Assembly (NCBI GenBank): GCA_018806985.1
Contig: JADANN010000429.1
Span: forward strand, 1,054,001 to 1,118,000
Direction: 5' to 3'
Length of the DNA stretch: 64,000 bases
From: Angiostrongylus vasorum
Lineage: Eukaryota > Nematoda > Chromadorea > Rhabditida > Metastrongylidae
In this document: in pieces, positions 11,601 through 26,600 of the stretch
Position numbering within the stretch: the stretch's first letter is position 1
Layout of the letters: every line of letters starts with the position of its first letter
The notes under the pieces: generated by a model
What the model saw: the letters and a program-made list of their open reading frames with translations, nothing else
What the model was told of the DNA's origin: nothing
Databases searched by the model: none
Position numbers and translations under genes: made by a program

Positions 11601-14600
11601 TTGTGTTATTTGAGTCCTTCATTCTGATGGACACTTGACACTTGTACGGCCCGTCCTCACTGTTGTGCGGGCCCCAGCATTATCACCATATATCGGAGAT
11701 TTGCGGGTTAAGCCACTGTGGTTCCCTGGAATCCCGAGGTCAGCGTGGCCAAAGTCTGTCCCAGGTCTTCACCACCACGGGCAGTCGCAGCCCTTGTGGA
11801 TCAGAGGGAGATTTGCCACCATGCGACTTTGATACCAGGACTGTGGCGGATCCTGGTATTGGTTTACTCTTAGCTAGGCTTCCTAATGCAAACGCGGGAC
11901 TCCTTCTCAGCTTGGGAGACCCTGCCGGGGGACGAATCCGCCGCTGTACATCGCAGTACGACACCCAGGAACACCTCCCAGCCACGATGAGGCGGTAAAC
12001 CGTTGGGAGGTCATTCTGATAGAGAGCTTCTAGTAAAAAAATACACTATTATTGATTGAAACGCGATAAAATTTTAGGACAAAGTTCCTTAAGCTGATTT
12101 CTTTGCAGAGTAGACGAATACAAACTGGAAAAAGTGTATCGTCCAGTGGAATACACCGAGTACGAGGCGTGCTTGGATGTCTCCAAAGGCTTCAGATGTC
12201 CTGTCGTTAAGTAGGTGTAGATTACTATTCTTAAAATAAAGTCTTATGCTTAGGTACAAAAGTGTGCGGTGTTTTTAGAAATTCAAAATTTATGAAAGTA
12301 AGGGGTAAAGCATTATGAAAGTACTCTCGTGTTATTTCAATAATTCAATGTTGAAATTGTCCACATATTCTCTTGCCAAATCTCACTTAAAGCGAGTTTC
12401 ATTTAGTTACGTCCTCGTTTTTTTCTGGTGATCCTCAACCACTTGATAACTTTTAATTGCCCATATTTCTGAAGGTTTGTATCTGTATGGTTACTTGTAT
12501 GACTTGACGGCTGACCTCTCCGAACGGTCGAGGCTAGTCTTAACAAAATCCCCGTTTTAATTGGTTTTTTGCCGGCCAGCCAAGGTTTTCTACCTGAACT
12601 CATGTCAAATCAGAGCGCCTCCAAGTCCTCATCATAGGTTGTTGCTGAAAGATGCAGTTCCACAACAGTAATGATCCAACCGAACATAATTGAAATGGAT
12701 TTCTTTTTGGCTCGATCTCTGGATGAGGGTTTACTTCTGGCTTTTGCTTCGGATGGAGATTTTGAGCTTCGTCTGTGCTTAGGTGGTGAAGGGTGATGAA
12801 TAAGTTCACTGTCATATCGCAGTTCGACACCCAATTCCAGTCTATCTTCTTGCAAGTATGACTTGTGAAACTATATTCTGCATCCAGAAAGAAAATAATT
12901 AATGAACTACAAAAGTGGTACTGAAATATAATGTCGGTACTAAAGGAGTGTCCGTCAGCTTTCCTATCACTGCTGAGCTTTGCTTTCTTATTTTAGAAAA
13001 GGTGGACGATATGGTTATAAGAACGTGCTGGTAAAAGTCGAGAAGTACGTGAAAGCATGTTGTGCTGGTTATTATCAAACTAAGGATAATCTTTGTAAAC
13101 GTAGGTCGCTTGAATTTCTTATACATCTCTATATTTTTTCTCAGCTTTTTCATTTGAATAATTTGTTCCCTACCCATCGGATGTTGTACATATTTAATTG
13201 TGTTACGTCTTCTCAGATATAGGTAGAGTAATCACATTTTCTTAACTTTTATTTACTGCCTATTTCTTTTTTCATGGGCAGGGAGTATGTGTGAACTACA
13301 ACCACAAGAGTGCAAAAATTCGAACAAAACTCGGATCCTCAGGAGGGCTTCGAACTCGCAAGTACGTTTACCGGGGGCTCGTGTACTAAAGGCCAAATCG
13401 AGGGCCTTGGTGTGGTGGATAGAACGTGAGCTCCCCGCTCAGTAAGGGCAATCACGAGTTCGGAGTCCCCAGAAGGTGGCACAGTTTGTGATGTACTGAG
13501 ATTTCATCAACATCGGCCTATTTTGAATATCTTCTTCGCCTATTTACTAAAAAGAAAAGCAAAAATTTTATTAAGGAAGTTATTGAAGAAAAAAAAGAAA
13601 ATTAGGTAAAGTGAAAGGATAAAGCTCTCGGCGTTAATCAATCCTTGAGACTCCATGGATTCGACTTTATTAAGCATCGTTTCTAGGTGATTGAATGCAT
13701 ATATGGTCTACAATAACTCCCGGTGCCCTAATGGGGTATGGGGTCGGTGCTGTTTTTTCTCCCAAACAGGTCTGGTACCAATTTAGCGACCATAGAGGGA
13801 TGGAAGGCTTGGTGAGCCTTAGGCATTGGATCGATCTCATGTGTACCCCAGAGCGCCTCTAACCACTAGGCTACACGCGCTTCTCTTTATTTTGAAGCAC
13901 TAATAGTATCAATATTTTCACTTTTGTAGTTCTACTGTCAGCACTAGGAGTTTGTTTATGAGTGAAAAATAGTCGACGTGTGAATTTCAGCCGAATGCGA
14001 ACCGCCTTGCAAGAAAGGTCGCTGCGTGGCGCCGAATGTCTGCGAATGTGATTCGGGTTACGGTGGAAAGCATTGCACATCAAGTTAGTTGTTGTTCTCT
14101 TCCGACAACGGTCTTTTGTTCGAACACATTGACGACCGCTGTGAGCCATATATGGCTCACATGCCTGGCTATGTTGTTGTTCTTGCACTTAAATCTTTAT
14201 GGTCGTTAATTTGTCTTTTTTATGTGGCGGTAATAGTTTTCTCTCTATTCAAAGTGACTTTGCTGTCGTGATTATTGCCAGTTTCTCGCATAATGTTATT
14301 ACAGAATCGTCTTTTATGTATTTATGTTGATTTCGGTTAATTTCTGTTGTAAATTTCGTTAAAGTCGCAAAAGAAACCTTATGAGGTTCGATTCATCCTT
14401 GTATTGACCTCTACTTCGATTTGTTTTTTGGAATCATTCTTTCATTGATGAATAGTTGAAGGTTCCTATTCTTAATGTTTTCTTGGATTGACGGGTGATT
14501 GCTGATATGGTAATGGTAGTTAGAAAACTAGCTGAGAGACACGTAGAGCAAGGGCGTCCGTGGCGCAGCGTCTGATGTGCGATCCCCCGGGAACGGAAAT

Positions 14601-17600
14601 CGTGGTTCGATTTGACCTGGGCTCGAAGTTTTGCGAATATCTCAGCATCGTTGTGGTTGATTTTCTTGCATTTTCTCTATTTTTTTCTCTTTTAGGTTAA
14701 AAGGCTAAAAATGTGTTCCATTCCATTGAGACATACCTCCGTGTTAATATTTCGTTCATAAATTTTTTCCGGAACATTATTCTGGATGAATATAGAGTTA
14801 CTGTAGGATCGTTAAGTATTTATTTTTTCGGAAATTAATGACTCTTCCAATGGCTAGAAATGTAGAGGGCTTTATATCGTTGCTTGGGATCGAACCTGTG
14901 GTCGTACCGGACTAAGAGGCGCTTTATTGAACTGATCGTTTTAATCAACACTTAACGGATTTATAGTTCGCCTTCCACGTCCCTGACGTGGTTTCTAGTT
15001 CTATATTTTTCTCCTCATCTATGTTTTTATGACTAAATGATTTGATTTCTATTGAAGAAAAGCCGTCTCTGACTAGGTGTTCACAGTGAGAACTAGACTT
15101 TTTTGCCACATGGAATAGAGATTTCTATTCGAGGAAGCTTTTATCGAGGAAGGATCTAACCTTTGTGCACCCAGTTTCTTTATTCTTTTTCTAAGCGGAA
15201 ACTGACTGTGGTCCAAACTCCGTTTATGATCTCATTTAGCTTGTTCTGCGGGATTGTGGGGTCCTTCATGTCAGAGGAAATGCGACTGTGAAAATAGAGC
15301 GAACTGTGACCCAGAAACTGGCTCCTGTATTTGTCCGTCAGGATTTCACGGTGAGAAATGTGAAAGAGAATGTCCTGCCGATCGCTATGGACCGAACTGT
15401 TCGGAGAAATGCCTTTGTCAGAACGGTGGACGGTGAGCTTTTTTTCTCGTCTATAGTTCTCCTTGTTTTGTTTTGAAGCAGAGACCAAACTGACGCTGGA
15501 GGTCAACTTTTTTCCATTTTTTGGCGTCATACATTTTTGTTACATCTATATCTGTGAAAACTTGGCTTTATACGGACGTCATACAGTCATTCCATCATTC
15601 ATCAGCGGTTTTCTATCCAATCGCACTTTAGCTTTTTGTCAGAACTAATCGTAGTCGTGTCAGATTTCCGTTATAGGTCAATATATAAACAAAAATAGGT
15701 GTGAATTTGGTGCAAAGTATCGATTTAGTTAGCTAATCATACAGAAAAAAAAATGTAAACAGGAGCAGGTTGGCGGGTGAAATAAATGTGCTGTTGATAA
15801 TGCTCGTACACACTTATGTTTGCTTGTCATTTCAAATGATCAGCTTTTTTCCGTACTATCAAGCAAAAGAGGAGCCTGAAAGGTTACGATGTCTATTCAA
15901 TTCAATGCATTTTTTTCGGACTATCTCTTTCATCTAATAAGCTGTTCTGGAAGAACTTTGGCATTAAATCGATATCCTTCCCAGTCCTGCATGATACACC
16001 AGGCCCCGTCCGGGGAAAAAAGACAGTAGCCACGGGCACTTCTCAGCGGTCGCTTTGGCATAAGTTTACTTTAGACGGAGTTTCGTATGGAAATGTAAAG
16101 CCTATGAGCTGGGGTGGGACTGATGGGAAGTACAAAGCCTTATAGTAGATGGAAGGCGAACATTTACCAACAACGTCCACCCACGACATAGTGGTGAACT
16201 ATTTGGGGCAGTTTACATAAATCTTACAAAACATTTTGCATCATGTGTGAAGGAAGCTTCCGACACTCTTATATGATTCCTATAATTTACTGAGTAAACA
16301 GTTACATTTTCCGATGCGACCACGACGGAAAATGTATTTGTCTTGACGGTTTCGCTGGGGAGTTTTGCCTTAGCAAATGTAGTGAGGTATGTTCCTTTTA
16401 TATAGTGGGTTTCGATTGGGCTTCTTCTTTCGACAGCCGTTTTTTATTTTCAGGGAAGTTTGGTGCCAACTGCGAGTTCGAGTGCGCTTGTAAGAACGGA
16501 GCGACCTGCGACGCTGTGAACGGTCGTTGTCTTTGTGCCGCGGGTTTCACGGTGTGTTTGCGTACGACATAGATTTTTTCGAGCAATGCTTAAAACTTGT
16601 GATTTTACATAGGAAATACTACTGAAAACCAAAAAAATATTGACCGATTTGAAATATCGAGTAGAGTCGAGTAGAGGTCCTGCTGATGGAGCAAATCAAA
16701 AAAATTGGACGTTTAGTTAAGCTTGAAGATGTATCTTCTTTCATTGACAAGTTAACACGAAGTTATCACAAGGATTCCTTTGGCTAGAGTTCTCGAGCTT
16801 TCGCCTTCTTCAAAGCCGGACTGATCCGAATTTACTGTCTACATCCATTCATTCTTGCTGTGTGGATATTCGTACTCGAATCGAATACTTACTTGGATAC
16901 TTGGATGGTCCGCCGTCACTGGTTATGCGGGGCCTCAGCATAACCTCCATTTTTTTCCGAGTTTTTGCTGGTTTAGCCACGGTGGTTCCCCTGGAGTCCC
17001 GAGGTCAGCCAGGCCAAAGTCTGCCCCAGGTCTTCACCACCACAGTCAGTCGCTGCCCTTGTGCACCAAAGGAAAAAGAAAGGAAAGTGCATCAAGCGAC
17101 TAGTTTGGTACCAGGACGTTGGCGGATCCTGGTATTCGAATAACAACAAGTAAATTTTAGAAACACCAAGAAGCAGTAACATTGAGTAAACTTTTTTAAA
17201 AAAATAACTCGTATTAGCTTATGAATGGATGAAGATACATTGATTATTTGTACTGAGGCTGAACGAAAGTCGGTTTTCAAACATATAAGCGCAGAGAATT
17301 CTGCTGAATGACTTTTGCTTAAAAAAGGTTGAGGGGGCGCAAGAAGTGGGTCTTTTGGATAAATTGGATTGGGGCGACGGTAATGGAGAATTCCTTATGG
17401 GGTCAATGATGAGGGATTGCATGTCTTCAACATCGAAATGTTAACTAGCGAGTGAAGGAGTGACAAACCTTCTACAGAAGTCTGTCAGTGAAAGTTACCG
17501 TGGTAGTTGTCGTCTCCCAAAACAATACAGTGAGCAAAATGAATTTTACCTTAAACATTATGCGGTAGTACACTGAATCCACTGCTTATAAAAAGGATTG

Positions 17601-20600
17601 AAAAGTAGTGTCTTAGCAGTAAAGGTGCTAAGTTTGACTTAGGGCGAAGCTCCAGGACGAAATCATAAAGGGAAATATTATGCGTGGATTTTTTTGGCTA
17701 AAATTGGATAAGGAGATTAGCAAATCGTAAAGAGATTACGTTGGTTTCCAGAGAGAGTCGTAATAAGTTGGGTAAACATTAATTTGGTACAAAAAGCAGT
17801 TGCGGCTCGTGAACTGCACATCACTATGACTAGGCTCAAACACGTTTTTTTAATCAAAATAAGAAACATCAGAATGGAAACATTTTTCCTATCAGGATGA
17901 AAAATCCGTTTGTTCTAATAAGACAGAATTCTTAATGTCGTTAAGCGACGAATCCCTCAAAAGCATTTTTTAGAGGCGGCTTGGTTGTTGAAGATTTCTT
18001 CTTGGAATTATTTGTCGAAGTACTTGAGAGAAGTGATAGTTAGTTAACGAGAAGCACGATTAGTCTAATGGATGAGTTAGGGTTTTGTAGCCTTCATTTC
18101 TGCTTCATCTCAGTCCGACCACTAAGCTACACGGCTGCCATGTAAATAGAATCCAATTTTCATCTCACCTCACAAATTGGTTGAGCAGATTTCCTTTCTT
18201 TGTTATCTACTCACCCATTTATCCAACTTTTTCAGGTTTCCATTGTCCTCAAAATGCGTGGTGGCCGTAGAATCATGAATGCTAGTTTTTTTCTACAATC
18301 CCCTAACTAGTTCATGAAGGGGGCAGATCGATTATCGGCTTTAGTTTGTTTTGGACCATAAAGCATGAAACACTTATAAATATTGGAAAAGTTTTTCGAA
18401 GCGGAAAGTACAGTATTGCATTCTGTTACGTCTAGTTTCAAAATGTTTAGAATGGTTTTCATGACTTCTCAAAATCGGTATGAACGTTTGCTTGAGAGTG
18501 GAAGGATTTCATCATAAAAGTGGAAGGATATCATCCTTGTATACTTCATCTTCAGGGGGCCGACTTGTGAGGATAGGTGTGAATCCGGTTTCTATGGCGT
18601 CAACTGTTCGAAACCTTGCGACTGTCTGAACAACAACGATTGCGATCCAGTCACCGGAAAATGTTTATGCGTCGGTTGGATGGGTGAGAAGTGTGAGCGG
18701 GGATGTCCAAAAGGATATTATGGTCCTATGGCAAGTTCTTTTCTTCTAAAGCAGTGCAGATTTACATGAATTGAAAAGTTACTACGTTATCTGTCACGTA
18801 TAATGGTGTTACTTGATTGACTGACTCGAGCATCCGTCAGTAGGGTATCATTCGTCCTTGTCGTATTCAAAGCGCTTACGCTTACTGAAGGGCCCTCTGT
18901 TGTTACTTTTTTTTGACAATTTTTACTCTTAAGTGAACTTTCACATGGAAATCTCGTCGAACTTTTCAGCTTGGGTGGCAATGTTTGGGAAATGAGCGCC
19001 CTGTGTAATAAAAAGTTCACCTCCATTGCAAAGTTGTTTACACCCACTACCGAGGGCGTCATATGGATAATCACCGATAGCTAAACCATCATCGCTTTAC
19101 TGGTTACATTCTTACATTATCAAGCATTATCCAGGAGGAACGTTAAAGCGATTGCTTGCTTATGTTGCACTTGCGAAATGACATATTCGGTTGAATTTCA
19201 AGAAAACGATGAGAAAGAGGCTGGTCTATGGTGTTCCGTTCACTTATCGGAAAAAGAGTATCTTGAAATGATATTCTGTTATGCAGCATAACGAGTCAAC
19301 TCGATGACGATATATCACCAGAGTTGTTCTGGAGGTTTGAAGAGCCTGTAAGAACGTTAGTAATGTATTGGAAACAGTAAAGATTACTCTGGTTGATACA
19401 GTGCCATTTTTTTCTCTATTGCATGATTCTTCTTGCCTTAACTACACTTTAAAAAATCTGAGTGCTATACACGCGGGTGATTGGAAACAGTACAGATTAC
19501 TCTGCCAGGTACATTGCCATTTTCCTCTATTCCATGATTCTTCTCGCTTTAACTACACTTTTAAAAACCTGAGTGCTGTACAAGCAGGTGAAAGATCATT
19601 TAGCGAAATCGAGAGAGTAATGCTATCACATGCCGTACCACACAAATGAAAAAGATAATCTGAAGTTCCAACAATTTCTAACATACCTCATAGATAAAAA
19701 ATTAGAGACGCCGCTATAAAGGCGCGTATGTCAGAGATCAGGTACGCTGGACACGTCATACTTAACGGCAACCGGTTACCATGAACCGTTGTGAGTTGTT
19801 CTCGAGTGATGCCAAACATATTGCAGAAAATTCACCGGGCCGTTGCTTACATACTTTTACGATAATCCTAGAAGCACTTCCAGTAGGTTGGCCTCAACAG
19901 GCTACTCTTGTACACAACAAAGACGAATGAACACTGCTTGCTTCCACTTGGGTTGCTGTATGGTCAGAAGCAGCCGCATTAAAAGGATAAAAGGGTAAAG
20001 CTCTCGGCGTTGATCAATCCCCTGAGGGATGCGCCATGCATTCGACTTCATTAACTATCGCTGGAGATGATTGAATGCATATCTGGCCTTTACAATGGCT
20101 CGCGGTGGCCTACGGATGTATCGAGTCAGTGCTGCTCTCCTCCCAGACAAGTCTGGTACCAATTTGCCGACCCTGGAGGGATGGAAGGCTTGGTGGGCCA
20201 TGGGCGCCGGGATCGATTCCACATGTGTGTCGCAGTGGCGCCTCCAACCACTGCTCCACACGCGCCGTCATTGGTGATACAAATGGTAATCATCGTAGTA
20301 TATAGAAAAAGTTAAAAAATATGACGGTATTTAAGATAACTATAAAGGTTGTATACGCTAAAGATAGTGGACATTTAAGTGTTCAAAGAAATGCGAACTG
20401 TGCAATGGCATACTGTGGACGGACTCAAATGCAGCCTGTGATCCGGTCACGGGTGAATGCAAATGTGAACGAGGATATCAAGGTGCCGACTGTAAGCAAA
20501 GAGGTATGAGAACAATGTTCTTGAGGTGTTTGATTGTTGATAAACCCGAAATATGCTTACGATCAACAAAAAATCGAATCGAAAAATACACGCCGAATAC

Positions 20601-23600
20601 CGGATGTCGAATGTTCTATGAGTGGAACGGAGTTCGAAAAGAAGGATCTGCTAGTGCTGTGCCACCCTTAATGCGTTGTGCATTTTTTCCACTTCTTTAA
20701 ATACAAGCTTAAAAAGTCAAACAATGAAGGTCAAAGTCTTCTGCGTCTGATCCCACTGCTTGGGGATACCATGAAATCGCCTCCATCAGGTATTGTGGAA
20801 GTGACGTGTTTGACTTATACAATGTGTTGTGGATGAGTAACGAACCTATCGAGCCACCGTTTTTCATCTTCCCAGACAGATTCGTTCCCATTTTGCTGAT
20901 TACGAAGGGATGGAAACGAAAATACGATGTTTCGTTTGCTCTGAAAAATCAGATTTTCATCTCTGTAAGATCGAAGAGCTTTTTGTCTTGTAAGCAAAAA
21001 ATTTGTCAATTTCAATGGTTTTTATTTTTTGTAAGCAAAGTCTACTATGAATTGTTATGTACTTGTTTATTGTTTATTGTTGATGAACACAATTGTTTCC
21101 AGTCACGTACGATTGTATACAATGCGCATCGTCCGTTAATGATGGAATATTATTTCTTTTATTCAGCTCTTAAGCAGAAGGGGAAACGAAGGATTTATTT
21201 TTAGCCGTTTTTGTTTTTGAGTCTTTTTTACATCAGTGGATGAAGTTGATAACTTGAAGATGTATTTTTAACAAAAACGATGGAATAATTTTAGTTCTTT
21301 TTTTACTTGTTGTTTCTTTTAGTGTGTGAAGAGGATATGTACGGGCAAGACTGTTCTAAACAATGCTCATGTATTATGAATAACACTGAATCATGCGCAC
21401 CAGGTACGGGTTACTGTAGATGTAAACCTGGTTTTGCTGGAGATTCGTGTGAACGGATTTGTTCAAAGCTGTTTTGGGGTCAGTTAACGGCTTCACCGCC
21501 GATCCTACTCATATAACCTACTTAGATCCTCAAATGATCCGCCTTCACATTATCTGCGGGTCCAGCAGTTTCTCCAATTGCTTCATGGGCTGAAGACTGG
21601 CATCCATAGAGGTGGTAGAGCTTGAATGTGGCTTCCTTGAGATAGCTGGGCTAGAGCGTTGTCGAGTCATTATCACAAGGAGTTTCCGACGTTTGGGGAT
21701 CAAGGAAAATTTGCTGCTGCCTTGCTACTGAGATTCTTCCTGAACGGTAGCAATTCCTGTGCTAGCAGCGAATCCGGCAATTAGTCGACCCGCTACTCAA
21801 GAACGATGTAAGAGGCCGAACCCCTTGCTTATTTAAAACCACTACAAATACAAAAAAGGTAAATTGAAAGGATGGGAAGGTGCTATGCAGGTAGAAAACT
21901 GCCGATAATTTTATTCCAAAATGGAAACTGCATGGTCTTTAAAGAATATGTAGTTTTTACTAACTTTAACTTATATTTTTACAGTCGAAATCACAATGTT
22001 GACTTTTTTATTCGACAGTTCTATAGTTCCATAACAATTCTATCCTATATATTCTCTATATTCTGTATATTCTATAACAATTCGATTACAGCCTCAGCTT
22101 AACTGGGCTCATTGCAGATTTGGGCTCCCTAGATTAATCCCGTTGGCGGGTGATTGCTGATGGCATTAATCGATAGAACTGGCTGAGAGGCAGGCGAAAC
22201 GAAAGACCCGCATGGTGCGGTGGTGAACGCGTTAGCACCTGGAAAGGGTGATAGCGCGTTCGTTCTCGCAGACACCTGCGGTCCGGAGTTTCACAAATTT
22301 CTCAGCATCACTGTGGTTCTATTTCGCCTCATACCCTGCCGTGAAAAATTGTAATAGGTAGTAAATAAAAGTCAACACTGTGATACTGTTAAGGTCATCC
22401 ATCACCGGGCACGTCATACGTCACTGTTCACCACGGCTTGAAATGCACTTGTTTACATATTCAATACCAATAGCAAAAAATAAACGAATCTTGAGTTCTT
22501 AGAAGGTTCCACGACCGTCTTTCTATTAATCTCGGCATTGCTCCAATAATACTTTATACTCCTGTTGAGCCAAAACGAGTGTTGCTTTATTCATTATTGA
22601 CGGAAAATCTGACGTTTCGGCAGATTTCGCTTTCCTCAGAGCCTGGAAAGGTCAAGTTGACCGCAATCTACCCAACCAAACCCCTCCATAACTAAACAGA
22701 GAAAGTGCTAAAGCAAGATTTCAATCACAGTTAACACAGAACAGCTTATTTCTCCGCTCACCGCTTTCTGAGAGTCTTCCGATGTGAATAGAATCTTGGT
22801 TTAGCATGTTCTCTGTTTGGTTGTGGAGGTGTTTGACTGGGTACATCACGAGTAACTTGACCTTTCGGCTTCTGGCTCTGAGGAAGGCGAAATCCGCCGA
22901 AACGTCAGTTTTCCCGTCAATAAAGAATAAAGTAACACCGCTTGTTTGCTCGAGAAGATAATAAAGAATTCTTAGAATGTTCTCTATCGTCGAAAAAACG
23001 ATTTCTCGAGATTGATCGCCCTCACAGCAATGCTACCGTTAAGGTCGAGACTGTGCTAACAAGTGCGAATGCGATTACAACGTCACATCAGAATGTGATC
23101 TGAGTAGCGGTAGATGCGTTTGCCAGCCTGGTCGAACAGGCTTGAAGTTAGTGGGCTTAAGTAAAACTCGAGTTTGGGTGATCATTGAGATTTTATAGTA
23201 GTAACGTGGTCGAAAATATGTTATTCATAGATGTGAAGAGGAGTGCCCAGACGGTTTCTTTGGTCTGGGCTGTGCATTTAACTGCAGCTGTGGAAAGAAT
23301 GGCATTTGCGACAAGAGAGACGGAACATGTAAATGTCAAGATGGTACGTTGCGGATATTGTATTTGTTTAATATTCACTAATTACTGGTGAAATATAACT
23401 CATTGCTATGCAGTATCGTTCGAGATTTTTTTGTCAGCGCAACTTTTCACCTATAGTTTGTAAAAAATATGTTTCTATGTTCAGAAATTGCCAGTGATTT
23501 CCGACACTACAAGATTAGAGGACAATTGGTCCAGCATTAATTTATTTCTTAGGGATGCGTCTTACCTCGGAATTCACTTAGCATCGAATACACGATTAAT

Positions 23601-26600
23601 CAATCCCTATCTTTTTCATTGGTTATTCAACCTGAGGTTGATTACTTCATACGACCAACTTTTCGACGCCTTTGCCTTCATCGAATTCTTGGATATTTTG
23701 ATACTTGGACAGCCCGTCCTGATTGGTAGTGCGGGCCCAGCACAATCTCCACTTTTCGAAGTTTTGCTAGTTTAGCCATTGTATTTCCCTGGAGTCCTGG
23801 AGTCAGCCTGGCCAAAGTCTGCCCCAACTCGTCACCACCACAGCTAGTCGCCACCCTTGTGGATCAGAGAGCGATTTGCCCTCACTGATTGGTTTGATAC
23901 CAGCACGCTGGTGGATCCTGGTACTGGTATCGATTTACTCTTAGCTGGGCTCCTTGGTGGAAACGCCGGACTCCTCTGCTTGAGAGAACCTGCTGGGCGG
24001 ATGGATCCCTCTGCTGTACATCGCAGCCCGACAACCAGGAGCACCTCCCAGGTACGATGAGGCGCTAAACGGTTGGAAGGGCCTTCATCGAGTAGATGAT
24101 TAAATGCATTATTTGGCCTATACAATGACTTGTGGTGACGTTTTGACATATTAGGTTATTGCTTTTACCTTGACTAATATATCCCACACCAACTCTTCTA
24201 TCGTGGAAGGATCGTACCAACTACCAAGCACTACCAAGCTGGACATTTCTAAATAGTGCGCTACACGTTTCCTTCTACATGAATCTATTTGAGAAAGTCG
24301 AACCCGTGGTATATCTATTGGTTGTAGGTCTTTGATAGCTATTGTACCAAGAAAAATCTGTGCGTTTTATGTTACCCTGAAAGTGGAAGTGTTAAAATGA
24401 AAATAGGTAGGAAGCTCGATGATCCTCAAGACTCGATCAATAAGCATAGTTTGTACTATGCTCTGTCAGGCAATTATCACTTTGTACTTGCATCGCCAAA
24501 CATTTAGTATCGTATTATTCATGAATTTTTTCTACTGGTTTGCTTGCTTCCCTGCTATAGTGAATATTCGAATGAATTCTAGGTTTCCATGGTGCTTTGT
24601 GCACGATTTCTTGCCCAGCCGGTCACTTCGGCCCGTCTTGTGCGGCTTGCCAGTGCCGTAACGGAGCCGGCTGTGATCCGGTGACTGGTGACTGCTACTG
24701 CACTTCAGGTAACCATTCTACTTATACCACAGATTTCTTACTCGAATTTGCAAAAACTTCTACATTTAGTCCAACTCTATGACTATTTCTGCCGCTTTCC
24801 TCCCACCGTGTATCCCATTAGAATGATTGTTATGCACACTTCTATTCTACTAAAATTTGCCTATCGTATGTAAATCTCCCTTTTTGATTCTCATACGATT
24901 GCCGCCAAAAACGGCTCCATAGGTAAAGGTTGGATCAGTAGGATTCGAAAAAAACACGTGTGAATTGTGCGTGTCTGTGGTTCTGCTACCAGTGTGTGCT
25001 TAGTATAACGGTTTTTACTCCAACTTTCATGGTTGTTTTGGATGATCTTCTTAGCCCTTTGTACTTACTTCTTCCCATAATGGTTTTACCCCGAAAAGGG
25101 TAATAGCGCGTTCGTTCCTCACCGCGGACAGCTGAGGTCCGGAGTTTTGCAAATATCTCAACACCCAAGATCGACTTTCTGTTAACCTTGGCATTGATTG
25201 ATAATTCGATGTTTTTCTTCGATAAGCAGACACGAGGTTGTTATTATAGAATTTATTAGGATGCAATAGCTGATGTTTCGGCGGTTTCGCCTTCTTCAGA
25301 GCCTGGAAAGGTCAAGTTGAGATGCGATCTACTCAGCCAAACACTTTCATAACCCTAGCAGATAAGACTTAACAAATAAAATTGCACTCGCATGAGAAAC
25401 ATTTTTAAACACCTAGCATTTATTCGTTGTAAGTATTTTAGTTGGTGGATAGCAGCCGCACAGACTAATACATGGGCGAGGACTGTGCCTGTGAAAAGGT
25501 CACTGGATCAGCCTGAGGTATGGCACGAGGTCACGCGTGATGACAAGACACTCCGCCTTGCGGTTCATCTTTTGAATTTTTGGAGTTGATCCAGAACGCT
25601 TGAAGAGTTTTACGCGCTGATGTTTTGGATTCTTGCGTGAGGATAGTGACTCCTTTTCAAAATCTTCTCCGTTATGTCTCTGCGTCCTATGCGTGCCTAG
25701 TGGAGTATTTGGTTTACGTTTGCCGACTAGGTGTTCTTTTATACGAACGCAGAGTGGTCTACCCGTTTCGCCAACGTATTCGCCCCCGGACGCTTTACAA
25801 GAGATCAGATAGACTGTAGGCGAACTCATGCAGTCACCGTCTCTACCATTGGGGGCAAATTATACAATTTTTGCGTTGCACATAGACGGTCGTATAGGCG
25901 GTTGCGAACTAGCTGGCGTCTTAGAGTGTCAGGTGGTATTTCTGTCACTCTTACGGAATTCTCTAGACCGGCCCTTATTAAGCAACGTTTTATGGCTGCA
26001 CTTATTTGGTTTGAAATAAAGGGCAAGAGGAACGAAGCCTTGTTTTCGCTAGAATTATCGCTCTGGGGCGTGGATTTTCCTCTATGCCTATGCCGAGAAG
26101 CTACAGTTTCGTAACCATTTGAAATTGCTATTTGGCGCGTCAAGTAGGAGTCACTATTCTCATGCACGAATCGAAAACATCAGCGCGGAAAACTCTTGAA
26201 GCGTTCTGGATCAATTCCAAAAATGAACCGCAAGGATGAGTGGTCTTGTCATCACACGCGTCCTCGTGCCATACCTCAGGCTGATCCAATGACCTTTTCA
26301 CAGGCACAGTCCTCGCCCATGTATTACTCCGCGGCTGCTATCCACCAACTAACTTGAATACTTACAACAAATAAACGATAGGTGTTCAAATGAAGCTGTT
26401 TCTTATGCGAATGCAAATTTATTTGTTAAGTCTTATCTGCTAGGGTTATGAAAGTGTTTGGCTGAGTAGATCGCATCTCAACTTGATCCAGGCTCTGAAG
26501 AAGGCGAAACCGCCGAAACATCAGCTGTTGTGTCCTAATGAATTCTATAATAACAACCTCATGTCTGCTTATTGAAGAAAATCATCGAATTATCTTAACA

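Noticed and set aside
15240..15432. stand-alone 60-residue EGF protein
   Set aside because: The open frame is one internal exon of CED-1 and joins both neighbours in phase.
16387..18556. programmed frameshifting in CED-1
   Set aside because: The two offsets cancel over one EGF exon, lie at splice junctions beside homopolymers and are mirrored in COG6. Sequencing or assembly error is the simpler reading.
19368..19649. 93-residue open frame
   Set aside because: It is a by-product of the 113-bp tandem duplication in an intron.
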